Shown here in pieces: positions 28,331 to 37,976 of a stretch of 64,000 nucleotides of DNA. The notes under the pieces were generated by a model. It was not told where the DNA came from and did not search any database. It saw only the letters and a program-made list of their open reading frames with translations. The DNA is from CAZTXD01 sp964617995 (lineage in GTDB: Bacteria > Actinomycetota > Acidimicrobiia > Spongiisociales > ZC4RG35): contig CAZTXD010000003.1 in assembly GCA_964617995.1 (NCBI GenBank), positions 6,565 to 70,564 of the forward strand, in the 5' to 3' direction. The position numbers and the translations under genes are program-made. The first letter of the stretch is position 1, and each line of letters starts with the position of its first letter.

Positions 28331-28981
28331 TCATCTCTTTCGGGCGAGGGTGAGGCCGTCGGCCACCGCCACCATCGCCACCTCGTAGCGGTCGTCGCGG
28401 GCGAGGGTCTCGTTGAACCTGCGAATGGCCTCGGTGTCGGAGCTATCGTCTTCCGGGTCGATCACCCGGCCGGACCACAACGTGTTGTCGACCATCAGCA
28501 GGCCTCCGGTACGCAGCCGCGGTGTCGCCTGCTCCAGATAGTCGAGATAGCCCGATTTGTCAGCATCGATGAACACCGCGTCGAAGGTATCGGCGATGTT
28601 TCCGATCGTCTCGTGGGCGTCTCCCAGCACCAGCTCGACCCGATCGTCGACACCGGCCTCCTCCCACAGCCGGCGAGCGTGGTCGGTCCATTCGGCGCTT
28701 CGATCCAAACACACCACCCTTCCATCGGGCCCGACGGCGTCCGCTATGACCAGGGCACTCAGACCGAGGAAAGTGCCGATCTCGAGTACACGCCGCGCTT
28801 CGAGCGTCCGTAGAACGAAGCGCAGGAAAAGGGCCTGATCGGGGGAGACCTGCATCGACGCCCTCCCCATCCCGGCCGCCCGCCGGATGGCGCCGGCGAC
28901 GGCGGGAGGAAGGGGCTCGGAAACCGAAAGGACATAGGAGAGGAGATCGTCGGACAGGGGGACCTGTTGGGACTCGCTCAC
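28331..28981 (-). CDS. SAM-dependent O-methyltransferase (COMT-like)
   Basis: 216 residues from the GTG at 28981. The methyltransferase_3 pattern is clear: RVLEIGTFLGLSAL (SAM binding), VVCLDRSAEWTDHARR, DAVFIDADKSGYLDYLE (metal-binding Asp) and LLMVDNTLWSG. It is a catechol/caffeoyl-CoA-type, metal-dependent O-methyltransferase. It overlaps the receiver-like gene by 4 nt and is co-translated with it. Substrate unknown. Confidence 0.9.
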   Translation of the reverse strand: MSESQQVPLSDDLLSYVLSVSEPLPPAVAGAIRRAAGMGRASMQVSPDQALFLRFVLRTLEARRVLEIGTFLGLSALVIADAVGPDGRVVCLDRSAEWTDHARRLWEEAGVDDRVELVLGDAHETIGNIADTFDAVFIDADKSGYLDYLEQATPRLRTGGLLMVDNTLWSGRVIDPEDDSSDTEAIRRFNETLARDDRYEVAMVAVADGLTLARKR

Positions 28982-29283
28982 GACTCGAGCCTCTCCACCA
29001 CATCTTCCAGGAAACGGCCCATTCCCTCCGCCGGGTCGTCGCGGTCGAAGACCGGCAGGTCGGGATTCCGCTCCTGGATCTCGCCCAGGAACCCCTCTCT
29101 GGTCTCGTCGTCTATCCCGGAGCGGAGAACGACCGCGTCGAACCTCTCGTTTCGCCATAGATGGCGAAGGTCGGCGTTGGCCGTCACCCCCACGACGTCG
29201 TATCCGAGGGCTCTCGTCTCCCGGATCGTCCTGGCGAGGATCGAAGGGTCCTGCCCGACGATCAGAATGCGGGGGGTCGCCAT
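28978..29283 (-). CDS. small receiver-like protein
   Basis: 101 residues from the ATG at 29283. The N-terminal ILIVGQDPSILARTIRETRALGYDV and later VVLRSGIDD resemble a CheY-type fold, but the usual acidic pocket and phospho-acceptor Asp (normally 'D.(V/I)(L/I)D') are replaced (VVLRSG). It is thus a degenerate receiver or another flavodoxin-like domain. It is translationally coupled to the O-methyltransferase. Confidence 0.6.
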   Translation of the reverse strand: MATPRILIVGQDPSILARTIRETRALGYDVVGVTANADLRHLWRNERFDAVVLRSGIDDETREGFLGEIQERNPDLPVFDRDDPAEGMGRFLEDVVERLES

Positions 29284-29376
29284 GTAGGGCCTTTCTCTGT
29301 CCGGATGAGCCAAAGCCTAGGACGACGAGCCTTCCGTTTCCCACGCTGGGGTGTCGTCGGTAGGCTGAATGGCTCG

Positions 29377-30507
29377 ATGCGGCTTCTCCGGGCGCTGAGT
29401 GCCGCCCTCCTCCTCGTGATCTCGCTCGCCCTGGTCGTCGGCGAGCACGGACCGGCGCGCGCTCAAGACGTCGAGGAGGCCGAGGAGAGCGCCGACGAGG
29501 CCCGCCGCCGCTCCGACGTCGCCGCCGGAATCGTCGATGACGCCGCCGAACGGCGCGCCGGGATCGAAGACGACCTGGCGGCGTCCTTGACTCGTCTCGG
29601 GGAGATCAACGCCGAGCTCACGCGGGTGTCCATTCGTCTCGACGAGCTCCGTCACGCGCTGGCCATGGCCGATACCGACCTGGCGGGTCTGACCGAGGAC
29701 CTGAATCTCCAGGCGATCGATGCCTACATCCGGGCTGTGGCCGTGCCGGCGGCCGTGGTGGTCGGAACGGGTAACGCGGAGTCGGCGATCGTCGCCACCA
29801 CGTCCCTCGACTCGGCCATCGGCTCCGACCAGGCGGAGATGGCCAACCTCACCGTCAAGCGGCGCGAGCTGGAGCGCCTCCGACAGGACTATTCGGTCGA
29901 GGAAGCGAGAGTGGCAGATCTGCGACGCGAGGCCGACGACGAAGCGGCCCACCTCGAGGAGTTGCTGGCGGAGGCGGACACCGATCTGGCGGAGGCCGCC
30001 GCCGCCGCCCGGGCAGCGGACGCGGAGTACCGCCAGGCACTGGACGCCGTCGACCTGGCGCGGGCCCGCCAGGAGGAGCAACGGCGCCAGGAGCAGCGGA
30101 GCACGACCACGACGACCTCCCCGCCTCCGGCGACCACCACGACGACGGGAACTCCCGATACGACCACACCCCCACCCCCGCCGGTGACAGGAGGGGACTT
30201 CCCTCCCAAGGTGGAGCGGTGGCGCCCTCTGGTGGCGACCTACTTCCCGTCCGCGAGGGTGGACGACGCCCTGACCGTGCTTTCGTGTGAGAGCGGCGGC
30301 GATCCCAACGCCTACAACCCCTACAGCGGAGCCAGCGGCCTCTTCCAGTTCCTCCCATCGACCTGGGCGACGGTCAGCCCCCGGGCCGGGTTCGCGGGGG
30401 ACAGCGTCTTCGACCCCGAGGCCAACATCGGCAGTGCCGCATGGCTCACCGACTATTACGAGTCGCGTGGATCACACCCCTGGGCGGCGTGGAACTGCCG
30501 GCCCTGA
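29377..30507 (+). CDS. secreted coiled-coil protein with lytic transglycosylase domain
   Basis: 376 residues. Signal peptide 1-29; a long helical coiled coil (about 30-240, rich in Glu, Arg, Ala) of the RipA/NlpC-associated type; Thr/Pro linker 243-270; and an SLT-like domain 275-376 with catalytic Glu305 in SCESGGDPNAYNPYSGASGLF. It probably cleaves peptidoglycan, with the coiled coil controlling access or mediating contacts at the division site. The catalytic domain closely matches that of the SLH protein at 1542. A TAGGCT box lies 10 nt before the ATG. Confidence 0.87.
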   Translation: MRLLRALSAALLLVISLALVVGEHGPARAQDVEEAEESADEARRRSDVAAGIVDDAAERRAGIEDDLAASLTRLGEINAELTRVSIRLDELRHALAMADTDLAGLTEDLNLQAIDAYIRAVAVPAAVVVGTGNAESAIVATTSLDSAIGSDQAEMANLTVKRRELERLRQDYSVEEARVADLRREADDEAAHLEELLAEADTDLAEAAAAARAADAEYRQALDAVDLARARQEEQRRQEQRSTTTTTSPPPATTTTTGTPDTTTPPPPPVTGGDFPPKVERWRPLVATYFPSARVDDALTVLSCESGGDPNAYNPYSGASGLFQFLPSTWATVSPRAGFAGDSVFDPEANIGSAAWLTDYYESRGSHPWAAWNCRP

Positions 30508-30533
30508 TCGGGGACCCCGAGGTCGCCGTCCAG

Positions 30534-31607
30534 TCATCCGGCGGTCAGGGCTCTGCCGCTGACCGGGTCGTAGATCCTCACCAGGGTGGGGCTGACGTAC
30601 CAGTCGAGGCGTTCGCCGGGATGCACAACGAGAGTCGCGTCGACCTCCGCCACGAAACCGACACCCGGCTGGTCCCCCAAGCCGAACAGCACCCGTTGGG
30701 AGGCGCCGACCGTCTCGACCCTCCCCACCGTGGCCCGCAGCCTGCGATCGAAGGGTATCCCCTTGGCGGCGGGGACCAGATCGGACGGTCTGAGCCCGAT
30801 CACGACCCGCCGGCCCTCCACGAGACCGACGGGCACGGGATCGACCGACAGACGAGATCCTGCCACTACCAGCTTCCAGCCGTCGACGGCGGTGACGGAG
30901 GCAGGTACCCGATTCACTTCCCCGGTCAGGTCCGCCACCGCCAGGGAGATGGGTGCCCGGTGCACGGCCCGGGGAGGGCCCACCTGCGCGATTGTTCCGT
31001 TGTCGAGGGCGACCATCCGGTCGGCCCAGCGCATCGCGTCCGATGGGTCGTTGGTGGAGAGGACCACCGTGAGATCGGACCGCGACATCACTGCAGCCAC
31101 CAGCCGGGAGCGTCGATGCGGGTCGGTGCCCACCATCGGCTCGTCCAGCAGGACCACCGACACTTCGGGGCGGACGACGGCGCGCGCCGCCGCCACCACC
31201 CGGCGCTGACCCGACGAGAGCGTCTTCGGGCGACGCGGAAGCAAACGGCGGATGGAGAACCTGCTCGCCACCGCTGCTACCACATGGTCGCGATCGGGGA
31301 CGTCCTCGGTGACCCGGAGGGGGAAATCGAGGTTCCCCGAGACGTCCAGGTGCTCGTAGACCGTGTCGTCCTGGAACACCATCGTCACATCCCGTCGGGT
31401 ACCCGAGGTGGGAGTGCCGCCGATGGCCACGGTTCCCTCGCTGGCCGTGTCGAGACCGGCGATGACCCTCAGCAGCGACGTCTTTCCAGACCCGGACGCA
31501 CCCACCAGGCAGACCTTCTCCCCCTCGTCCACCTCCAGGTCGACTCCCTCCAGGACGGTCGTCCCTCCCCTCACCACGCTGACACCGGAAAGGGATATGG
31601 AGCTCAT
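30534..31607 (-). CDS. ABC transporter ATPase, MalK/UgpC-like, no partner genes
   Basis: 357 residues: ATPase domain 1-235 plus a C-terminal TOBE-type regulatory domain. Walker A GASGSGKTS, Q-loop VFQDDTVYEHL, signature LSSGQRRVV and Walker B VVLLDEPM are normal. The switch His is replaced: the segment reads LSTNDPSDA where MalK has VTHDQVEA. No permease or binding protein is adjacent. It may serve several distant transporters, as MsiK does, or be regulatory. Confidence 0.82.
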   Translation of the reverse strand: MSSISLSGVSVVRGGTTVLEGVDLEVDEGEKVCLVGASGSGKTSLLRVIAGLDTASEGTVAIGGTPTSGTRRDVTMVFQDDTVYEHLDVSGNLDFPLRVTEDVPDRDHVVAAVASRFSIRRLLPRRPKTLSSGQRRVVAAARAVVRPEVSVVLLDEPMVGTDPHRRSRLVAAVMSRSDLTVVLSTNDPSDAMRWADRMVALDNGTIAQVGPPRAVHRAPISLAVADLTGEVNRVPASVTAVDGWKLVVAGSRLSVDPVPVGLVEGRRVVIGLRPSDLVPAAKGIPFDRRLRATVGRVETVGASQRVLFGLGDQPGVGFVAEVDATLVVHPGERLDWYVSPTLVRIYDPVSGRALTAG

Positions 31608-31719
31608 GGCGGCGTGAAGATGGGGATCTCGTGCTCGGACATTCCTCGCCTCCGGCGAGCCGACCCCCCTGCGGCTCGTGTTGCAGCAGGATTGTCTCCT
31701 GCTCCTTTCCCTCCGAGCC

Positions 31720-31725
31720 TACGCT
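31720..31725 (+). promoter_or_regulatory. -10-like box for glgX
   Basis: TACGCT 7 nt before the GTG at 31733. The identical TACGCTGCCTG sequence stands at the same distance before the gene at 55152. Confidence 0.45.
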
Positions 31726-31732
31726 GCCTGCG

Positions 31733-33598
31733 GTGCCCGGCCTCGTCCTAACTCCCACAGGTGCCGATGCCGCCTGGTTCGCCCCATCAGCCGAGACGGT
31801 GCAGGTATGCATCTTCGATCGGGACGGGATGGAAACCCGCCATGGCCTGCGCAAGGACTCCGAGGGCATGCACCGTGGGGAGATCGCGGGGGTGAGACAC
31901 GGAGACCGCTACGGCCTCCGTGTCCACGGCCCCTGGCAGCCGGAAGCGGGGATCTGGCACGACGAGGGACTCCTCCTCGTCGACCCATATGCCCGGGCCG
32001 TCTCCGGAGGGTTCGTCGACCACCCTTCTCTGCATCACGACGGGCCCCGCGGCGACACGGCGCCCTGGGTGCCCCGGGCGGTGGCCATCGAGTCCCCTCC
32101 CCCTCCCCGCCCGGGTCCCCGCGTCCCATGGGACGAGACGGTCATCTACGAGACCCACGTTCGGGGTCTGACGATGCGTCATCCGCACATACCACCCGGC
32201 CAGAGGGGCACCTACACGGCGGCTGCCTCCGATCCCGTCGTCGAGCATCTCCAGCGGATGGGGATCACCACCGTCGAGCTCCTGCCCGTCGCCCACCATG
32301 TCACCGAGCCATTCCTGCAATCGGCTGGACGCAGCAACTATTGGGGATACTCGACTCTGGCGTGGTTCGCTCCCCACTCCGGCTACGCCGCCGGCGACGA
32401 CGGACGCCAGGTGACCGAGTTCGCCGCCATGGTCGATGCGTTCCATGCCGCCGGGATCGAGGTCATATTGGACATGGTCTTCAACCACACCGCCGAGGGC
32501 GGCTTGTCGGGCCCCATACTGTCGATGAAAGGACTCGGCAACGCCGGTTGGTACCGGGTCGATGCCAACGGGCGCTATATCGACTGGACGGGAACCGGGA
32601 ACACGGTCGACACGGCCGATCCCCGGGTCCGGACGGCGATCCTGGAGGCGCTCCGCTGGTGGTCGCAGAACCTGGGTGTCGACGGCTTCCGCTTCGACCT
32701 GGCCGTGACGCTCGGTCGGGACGGCGAGCAGTTCTCGCCCGAGAACCTGGGCTGGATCACCTCCGACCCGGCCCTGGCCTCCACGAAGCTGATCGCCGAG
32801 CCGTGGGATCTGGGACCGGGGGGCTACCGCCTGGGCGGCTTCGGACCCGGGTGGGCCGAGTGGAACGACCGCTTTCGCGACGACATTCGCGACGTGTGGC
32901 GAGGACGGGGTGACGGCCCCGACCTCGCTCTCCGCATCGGCGGATCGCGGGACGTGTTCGGGTCCCGCCGCGCCACCTCCTCGGTCAACTTCGTCACCGC
33001 CCACGACGGCTTCACGCTGCGGGATTTGGTCTCCTACGACGACAAGCACAACGAGGCGAACGGAGAGGACAACCTCGACGGTCACGACGACAACCGATCG
33101 TGGAACTCGGGAGCTGAGGGCCCGACCGACGACGCCCATGTGCTGGAGGTCCGCCGTCGTCGCTCGGCTTCCCTGCTCACGACGCTGCTCCTGTCGGTCG
33201 GGGTGCCGATGCTGCTGGGAGGCGACGAGCTGGGTCACACCCAGGAGGGGAACAACAACGCCTACTCCCTCGACGGTCCCCTGACCTGGTACGACTGGTC
33301 GGCCGCTCCGTTCGTGGAACTCATCTCCCGGCTCGTGGAGCTGCGAGGGCGGTATCGACCGACGGGTGCAGGCGTTCATGCCGTGGACGGCTCCACGGCG
33401 ATCGAGCTGGGAACCGGCGCCGATCGGCTAGTGGTGGCTGCGAACCCGTCAGCCGAGTCGGTTGATCTGCCCCTACCCGATGGGACCTGGCTGCTCGAGC
33501 TGGACTCCACCGACGCGGCCGCATCCGGAGCCTGGTCGGGCACCGTCCCGGTCCCTGCCTGGACGGTCCGCGTCCTGGCTGCATCTCCGGCCGGTTGA
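31733..33598 (+). CDS. glgX: glycogen debranching enzyme GlgX-type
   Basis: 621 residues from the GTG at 31733; the upstream open frame is not conserved in character. An N-terminal CBM48-like domain (about 1-130) leads into the GH13 barrel: motif NHTAEGG, catalytic Asp in GFRFDLAV, acid Glu in LIAEPWD and VTAHDGFTLRDLVSY. It hydrolyses alpha-1,6 branches in phosphorylase-limited glycogen. It is somewhat shorter than the typical ~700 residues, mainly at the C-terminus. It converges with glgC, the synthesis enzyme. Confidence 0.93.
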   Translation: MPGLVLTPTGADAAWFAPSAETVQVCIFDRDGMETRHGLRKDSEGMHRGEIAGVRHGDRYGLRVHGPWQPEAGIWHDEGLLLVDPYARAVSGGFVDHPSLHHDGPRGDTAPWVPRAVAIESPPPPRPGPRVPWDETVIYETHVRGLTMRHPHIPPGQRGTYTAAASDPVVEHLQRMGITTVELLPVAHHVTEPFLQSAGRSNYWGYSTLAWFAPHSGYAAGDDGRQVTEFAAMVDAFHAAGIEVILDMVFNHTAEGGLSGPILSMKGLGNAGWYRVDANGRYIDWTGTGNTVDTADPRVRTAILEALRWWSQNLGVDGFRFDLAVTLGRDGEQFSPENLGWITSDPALASTKLIAEPWDLGPGGYRLGGFGPGWAEWNDRFRDDIRDVWRGRGDGPDLALRIGGSRDVFGSRRATSSVNFVTAHDGFTLRDLVSYDDKHNEANGEDNLDGHDDNRSWNSGAEGPTDDAHVLEVRRRRSASLLTTLLLSVGVPMLLGGDELGHTQEGNNNAYSLDGPLTWYDWSAAPFVELISRLVELRGRYRPTGAGVHAVDGSTAIELGTGADRLVVAANPSAESVDLPLPDGTWLLELDSTDAAASGAWSGTVPVPAWTVRVLAASPAG

Positions 33599-33612
33599 CG
33601 AATCGAGACCGT

Positions 33613-34845
33613 TCAGCCGACCACCTCGCCTTTGGCTACCGCTACGACACCGCCGGCGGATACGGTGAACCGCTCGGTGTCGAGCTCCGGCCCGACACCG
33701 AGCCGGGTGCCGGGGGGAACGTCGACGTTCTTGTCGATGATCACGTTCTTCAGCACCGCCCCCGAGCCCACCCGCACGTCGTCCATCAGTATCGCCCCAT
33801 CGACTACGGCCCCCGGCTCGATACGCACCCCCGGGGACACCACCGCTCGGCGTACGTAGGCACCGGACACGATGACCCCGTTCGACAGGATCGAGTCTGC
33901 GATGTCTCCCGCTCCGTGTTCGGCCACCGCCACGACCTTGGCCGGCGGGCTGGGCCGCATCGACGTGAAGATCGGCCACTGATCGTTGTAGAGACTGAAG
34001 ACCGGATCCGCCGAGACCAGGTCCATGTGGGCGTCGAAGTAGGAGTCGAGAGTCCCCACGTCTCGCCAGTAGCCGCGCTCCCGCTCTCCCACCCCCGGCA
34101 CCTCGTTGAGGGTGAAGTCGTAACAGCCGGCCACTCCTTTGTCCACCAGTTTGGGGACCAGGTCACCTCCGACGTCGTGGCGGGAGCTGTCGTCGTCGGC
34201 GTCCTCGTGGACCTGCTCCAGCAACGCCTCGGTCGTGAAGACGTAGTTGCCCATCGAGGCCAGGGACGCGTCGGGGTCGTCGGGAGTGGCCGGGGGGTCG
34301 GTAGGCTTCTCCCAGAACCGGGCGATCCGGTTGCCGCCCGCCTCGAGCTCGATCACCCCGAAGGCGGATGCCTCCGAGCGGGGCACACGGATCCCGGCCA
34401 CGGTTGCCCCGGCGCCGCTCTCGATGTGAGCCTGGAGCATCTGGGAGGGATCCATGCGGTAGATGTGGTCGGCCCCGAAGACGAAGATGTAGTCGGGTTG
34501 CTCGTCGGCGACGATGTTGAGGTTCTGGTAGATGGCATCGGCCGACCCCAGGAACCATCGCTGACCGACCCGCATCTGGGCCGGCACCGACGTCACGTAG
34601 TTCCCCAGGAGCGTCGACATCCTCCAGGTCCGGGACAGATGGACGTTGAGGCTGTGGCTCTTGTACTGGGTCAGGACCACTATCCGGCGATGACCGGCGT
34701 TGACGAGGTTGGAGAGGGCGAAGTCTATGAGCCGGTAGTGTCCCCCGAACGGGACGGCGGGCTTGGCCCGGTCTCGCGTCAAGGGCATCAGCCGGTTACC
34801 CGCCCCACCTGCCAGCACCATCGAGAGCACCTGGAAGCGGTTCAT
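33613..34845 (-). CDS. glgC: glucose-1-phosphate adenylyltransferase
   Basis: 410 residues. N-terminal nucleotidyl-transferase signature [22 protein letters not shown], the sugar-site [11 protein letters not shown] and [13 protein letters not shown], and a C-terminal left-handed beta-helix with hexapeptide repeats. It forms ADP-glucose, the committed step of glycogen synthesis. A TAGCGA box is just upstream of the ATG. Confidence 0.95.
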   Translation of the reverse strand: MNRFQVLSMVLAGGAGNRLMPLTRDRAKPAVPFGGHYRLIDFALSNLVNAGHRRIVVLTQYKSHSLNVHLSRTWRMSTLLGNYVTSVPAQMRVGQRWFLGSADAIYQNLNIVADEQPDYIFVFGADHIYRMDPSQMLQAHIESGAGATVAGIRVPRSEASAFGVIELEAGGNRIARFWEKPTDPPATPDDPDASLASMGNYVFTTEALLEQVHEDADDDSSRHDVGGDLVPKLVDKGVAGCYDFTLNEVPGVGERERGYWRDVGTLDSYFDAHMDLVSADPVFSLYNDQWPIFTSMRPSPPAKVVAVAEHGAGDIADSILSNGVIVSGAYVRRAVVSPGVRIEPGAVVDGAILMDDVRVGSGAVLKNVIIDKNVDVPPGTRLGVGPELDTERFTVSAGGVVAVAKGEVVG

Positions 34846-34941
34846 GTCGCTAGACCCGTGGCTGGCCGGGTTCCCGGATGACGGCTCTCAGGGGACACCC
34901 CGGGAGCGTAACCCCTGGAGGCCATGGACGGTGGATGTCGC

Positions 34942-35352
34942 TCAGGTTTGGTCGTCACCCACGAAGCGATGAGCCAGGACGCGGAGCATCGACACGGCGA
35001 TCGACGGTTCCGTGCGAATGAGCTCGGTGAGGTCGTTACGCCGGATCGCCACTGCCCTCAGATCGTCGGCGACACACACCCGCGCCGTGCGCGGAGTGTC
35101 CGCCAGCACCGACAGCTCACCCACGAACTCGCCCGGACCGAGTGTCACATGGTCCCCTCCGGGCAGGTCGACCCGTACGGACCCCTCCTCGATGACGAAG
35201 ATGCCGGTTCCGGGCTGACCCCTCTCCATCAGAACATGACCGCTCGGCGCGTCGAACTCGTTGGCAATGGCGGCAAGGCGTTCGAGGCCGGATTCGTCCA
35301 GGTCGGAAAAGAGAGGGACCTGGCGGAGACGGTCGACGTTTTCCCTGCTCAT
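34942..35352 (-). CDS. cyclic nucleotide-binding domain protein
   Basis: 136 residues, a single CNB domain: helix A, the beta roll (LMERGQPGTGIFVIEEGSVRV) and the phosphate-binding cassette GPGEFVGELSVLADTPRTARV, with Glu and Arg positions kept as in cAMP/cGMP-binding domains. There is no attached enzyme or DNA-binding domain, so it may act through a partner protein. It is next to an uncharacterised membrane protein on the same strand. Confidence 0.85.
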   Translation of the reverse strand: MSRENVDRLRQVPLFSDLDESGLERLAAIANEFDAPSGHVLMERGQPGTGIFVIEEGSVRVDLPGGDHVTLGPGEFVGELSVLADTPRTARVCVADDLRAVAIRRNDLTELIRTEPSIAVSMLRVLAHRFVGDDQT

Positions 35353-35385
35353 CGGTTTTCGCTTCTGCTCATCGCGACAGGCAGG

Positions 35386-36237
35386 CTAGTGGGCGCCGCC
35401 CGGATCCGGATCACCGGTCGGACCCTTCCCGGTACCCCGGGTACCGAACCAGCGGCCCAGCCACCAGATGGCCGAGTTGGCCAGCAACCCCAGGAAGGCC
35501 CCCACGATCACGATGAGCCGGAGCCAGGTCCGCACCGTCCCCAGATCCGACCGGGCGGTGGCGACCGACGACAGGGCAGTATCGATCGACTGCTGATAGT
35601 GGCCCAGGAGCCGGCGTGAGCCTTCGACGCTTTCGGCCAGGGCGGCCAGGTCCTCCCCGAGACCGGAGGCGGCGGCACCGAAGTCGTCCACCCCCGCCGC
35701 CACCTCCAACATACGGACTCCCTGGGCGCGAAGGCGCGGGGACATAGCCGCGATGCGGGCATCCACGTCGATCAGAGCCTCATCCATGGGCACCTCCGGG
35801 TCGTAGGGAACACCCAGGAACGAGAGCGCTCCGAGGACTCCGTCCACCACGTTGGCGGTGTCCACCACACCGTCGAGCGCTCGCCGGATCGCTTCGATGT
35901 CGCCGGGCAGATCCTCCGCCAGGAGGTCGGCGGTGTCCCGGACGGCGGCGGACACCTCTCCCACCATGCCTCCCATACCGTCGATCGAGGTTCCCAGTCT
36001 TTCGGACGACTCGACCACCACCGAGAGGGTCTCTTCGGCGATCTCGAGCGTCTCGGTGACCGCTCCCAGACCCTCAGATGTGATCATGAGCGACTGATTC
36101 ATGGTGTCCAGGCCGGAGTCGATCACGACCCATGCGCCGACGGCCACGACCGCGGTCGCCAGCGCCCCGACGGCTCCTCCCCATTCCCATGCTCGGACGA
36201 GCAAGCGCGGGGGTCCCGGTGACGAATGGGACGGCAT
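35386..36237 (-). CDS. membrane protein with two terminal helices and a helical extracytoplasmic domain
   Basis: 283 residues from the ATG at 36237. One hydrophobic helix near the N-terminus (ALATAVVAVGAWVVI) and one near the C-terminus (LIVIVGAFLGLLANSAIWWLG) bracket about 190 residues of predicted amphipathic helix with repeated 'V.ETLE.AEETL' patterns. The layout resembles methyl-accepting-like sensor modules, but no signalling domain is present. Function unknown. It is 33 nt from the CNB-protein start, possibly an operon. Confidence 0.7.
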   Translation of the reverse strand: MPSHSSPGPPRLLVRAWEWGGAVGALATAVVAVGAWVVIDSGLDTMNQSLMITSEGLGAVTETLEIAEETLSVVVESSERLGTSIDGMGGMVGEVSAAVRDTADLLAEDLPGDIEAIRRALDGVVDTANVVDGVLGALSFLGVPYDPEVPMDEALIDVDARIAAMSPRLRAQGVRMLEVAAGVDDFGAAASGLGEDLAALAESVEGSRRLLGHYQQSIDTALSSVATARSDLGTVRTWLRLIVIVGAFLGLLANSAIWWLGRWFGTRGTGKGPTGDPDPGGAH

Positions 36238-36314
36238 GCACCCCCATTGTGGCTTTCCCTCATGCGAGCGCGGCAATCGTTCAAGACCTGAGCCGTATGT
36301 GACGATCAGACACG

Positions 36315-37976
36315 GTGACCTCCACCACTCCTCCCATCTCTCACTCCTTCACGGGCGAGCTCGCCCTGGCGGACGAGCCCGTGGCCGTCTCCGTGGTGTT
36401 CGCGGAGGGATCCGTCCGTCTCCTCCTGGGCGGTGACACGGTGGGAACCTGGCCGGTCTCCGAGGTCAGATTCGTCCCCTCCGAATCCGGCTACGAGCTG
36501 CACGCCGAGGGCGACTCACTCCCCTTCGTCCCACACGATCGGGACGGCTTCGCCAGCTTCATGAGCGAAGGCCCTCCCGACCCCGAGGCGGGACGACCGC
36601 CCCTCGGAGCCCAAGAAGGGGGGGATGAGCCCGGTCACCGCCATGAAACGGCCCAGCCGCCCTCAGCCGACGAGGTCGGGCCACAGGCCGGACCGGAGGA
36701 CCGAAACGGCTTCTCCGACAGCCTCGAACCGGAATTCGTCGAGCCGGAGGAGGAGCGGGCGTCGCCTCTCGCTCCGGACGACGAAGCCGACGAGTTCTTC
36801 GCCGCCGGGTTGAACAGGCCCGGGACCGAGCCTCCCCCGTATCACTTACGGTCACCACTCCTCCAGCCGCCCCCGACGACGAACGACGGGGTGGATACTC
36901 CCGACCCGGCGCCCGGCGATGCGTTCGCTGCGCCCAACGCGGGAGACGAGAAGCCCACCACCGATAACGGCGGTGCCGGGCCGAGATTCTTCATCGACGA
37001 GCAGTCGCCTTCGCCGCCGAACGGCAACGGAAACCGCCCGCCGGCCCCGGAACCGAACTCGCCGGGCCCGACCGGAGGCTATGCCCCCGAACCCGTCCCC
37101 TCGCTCCATGGAGACCCGCCCCCCGGAGTCGATGACGACGTCACCGGACCCTTCGATCAGGAGGAACGCTTCGACGACCACCCCGCCGACGGCGCAGCCG
37201 AGGTAGAGACCACCGGCGTGGACTCCGCCCGCCCGGGAAGGATCGCCCGGCTCCTCCAGGGGATGGCCCGGTCGGGGGAGACGGAAGACGAGGCCGACAC
37301 CATCGGGGTCGGTGGCACCGACGCCGACGACGAGAAACCTCAGCCTCTGGACGATGCCGAGAACCTGCGACAATGGGGCCTCGTCGCCGCCGGGGGACTG
37401 GTGATAATGGCGGTCGCCGTGATGGTCATCTGGGGCGTCGCCTCCATCCTCGGGAAAGGCAACGGTGACGTCGAGGAGAATGCCCCCGTGACAACGGTTG
37501 CCACTGTACCGCAGGAACAAGCGGCCGCTCCGGAGCCGACCACCCCACCCGTGGTGCCGACATCGGCCTCCCCCGAGAGCGTCGCCGCCGCGGCGGCATT
37601 CGTCGAAAGCTGGAACTCTCTGGCCTCCGAATACGCCAACCATCTGTCTATCTCAGCGGAGTCACTCCCCATCGCCACCGCCCCCGAGCCCACGATCCAT
37701 CTCACCTACGACCACGACGGGATCCTTCGCCTCAAGATGGCGCCGAAGGGCAACGGCAGGGACCGCAACATCCTGCTCTCCATGGGACTGGCCATCGCCT
37801 GGGCCGACCCCGACATCAGCCCCGAGGGACGAAAAGCCCTGCTGGCCGACCTGGGGGTCGACGTGGACGATCCGGTCCTCGGCGATATGGGAGGCGAGCT
37901 GACCAGGGGCGGCGTCACCTACCGCGCTTCGGTGGACGAGACGATCCTCAGCTTCGAGGTCGACCCGACCGGCTGA
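36315..37976 (+). CDS. acidic Pro-rich protein with one membrane helix
   Basis: 553 residues. Residues 1-75 form a compact beta-rich domain (GELALADEPVAV, SVRLLLGGDTVGTW). About 80-325 is low-complexity, rich in Pro, Asp, Glu and Asn. A single helix follows near 358-378 (VAAGGLVIMAVAVMVIWGVAS), then a folded C-terminal domain of about 130 residues outside. The family is not recognised. The GTG start has no obvious Shine-Dalgarno. It converges on the gene at 37977 with adjacent stops. Confidence 0.72.
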   Translation: MTSTTPPISHSFTGELALADEPVAVSVVFAEGSVRLLLGGDTVGTWPVSEVRFVPSESGYELHAEGDSLPFVPHDRDGFASFMSEGPPDPEAGRPPLGAQEGGDEPGHRHETAQPPSADEVGPQAGPEDRNGFSDSLEPEFVEPEEERASPLAPDDEADEFFAAGLNRPGTEPPPYHLRSPLLQPPPTTNDGVDTPDPAPGDAFAAPNAGDEKPTTDNGGAGPRFFIDEQSPSPPNGNGNRPPAPEPNSPGPTGGYAPEPVPSLHGDPPPGVDDDVTGPFDQEERFDDHPADGAAEVETTGVDSARPGRIARLLQGMARSGETEDEADTIGVGGTDADDEKPQPLDDAENLRQWGLVAAGGLVIMAVAVMVIWGVASILGKGNGDVEENAPVTTVATVPQEQAAAPEPTTPPVVPTSASPESVAAAAAFVESWNSLASEYANHLSISAESLPIATAPEPTIHLTYDHDGILRLKMAPKGNGRDRNILLSMGLAIAWADPDISPEGRKALLADLGVDVDDPVLGDMGGELTRGGVTYRASVDETILSFEVDPTG

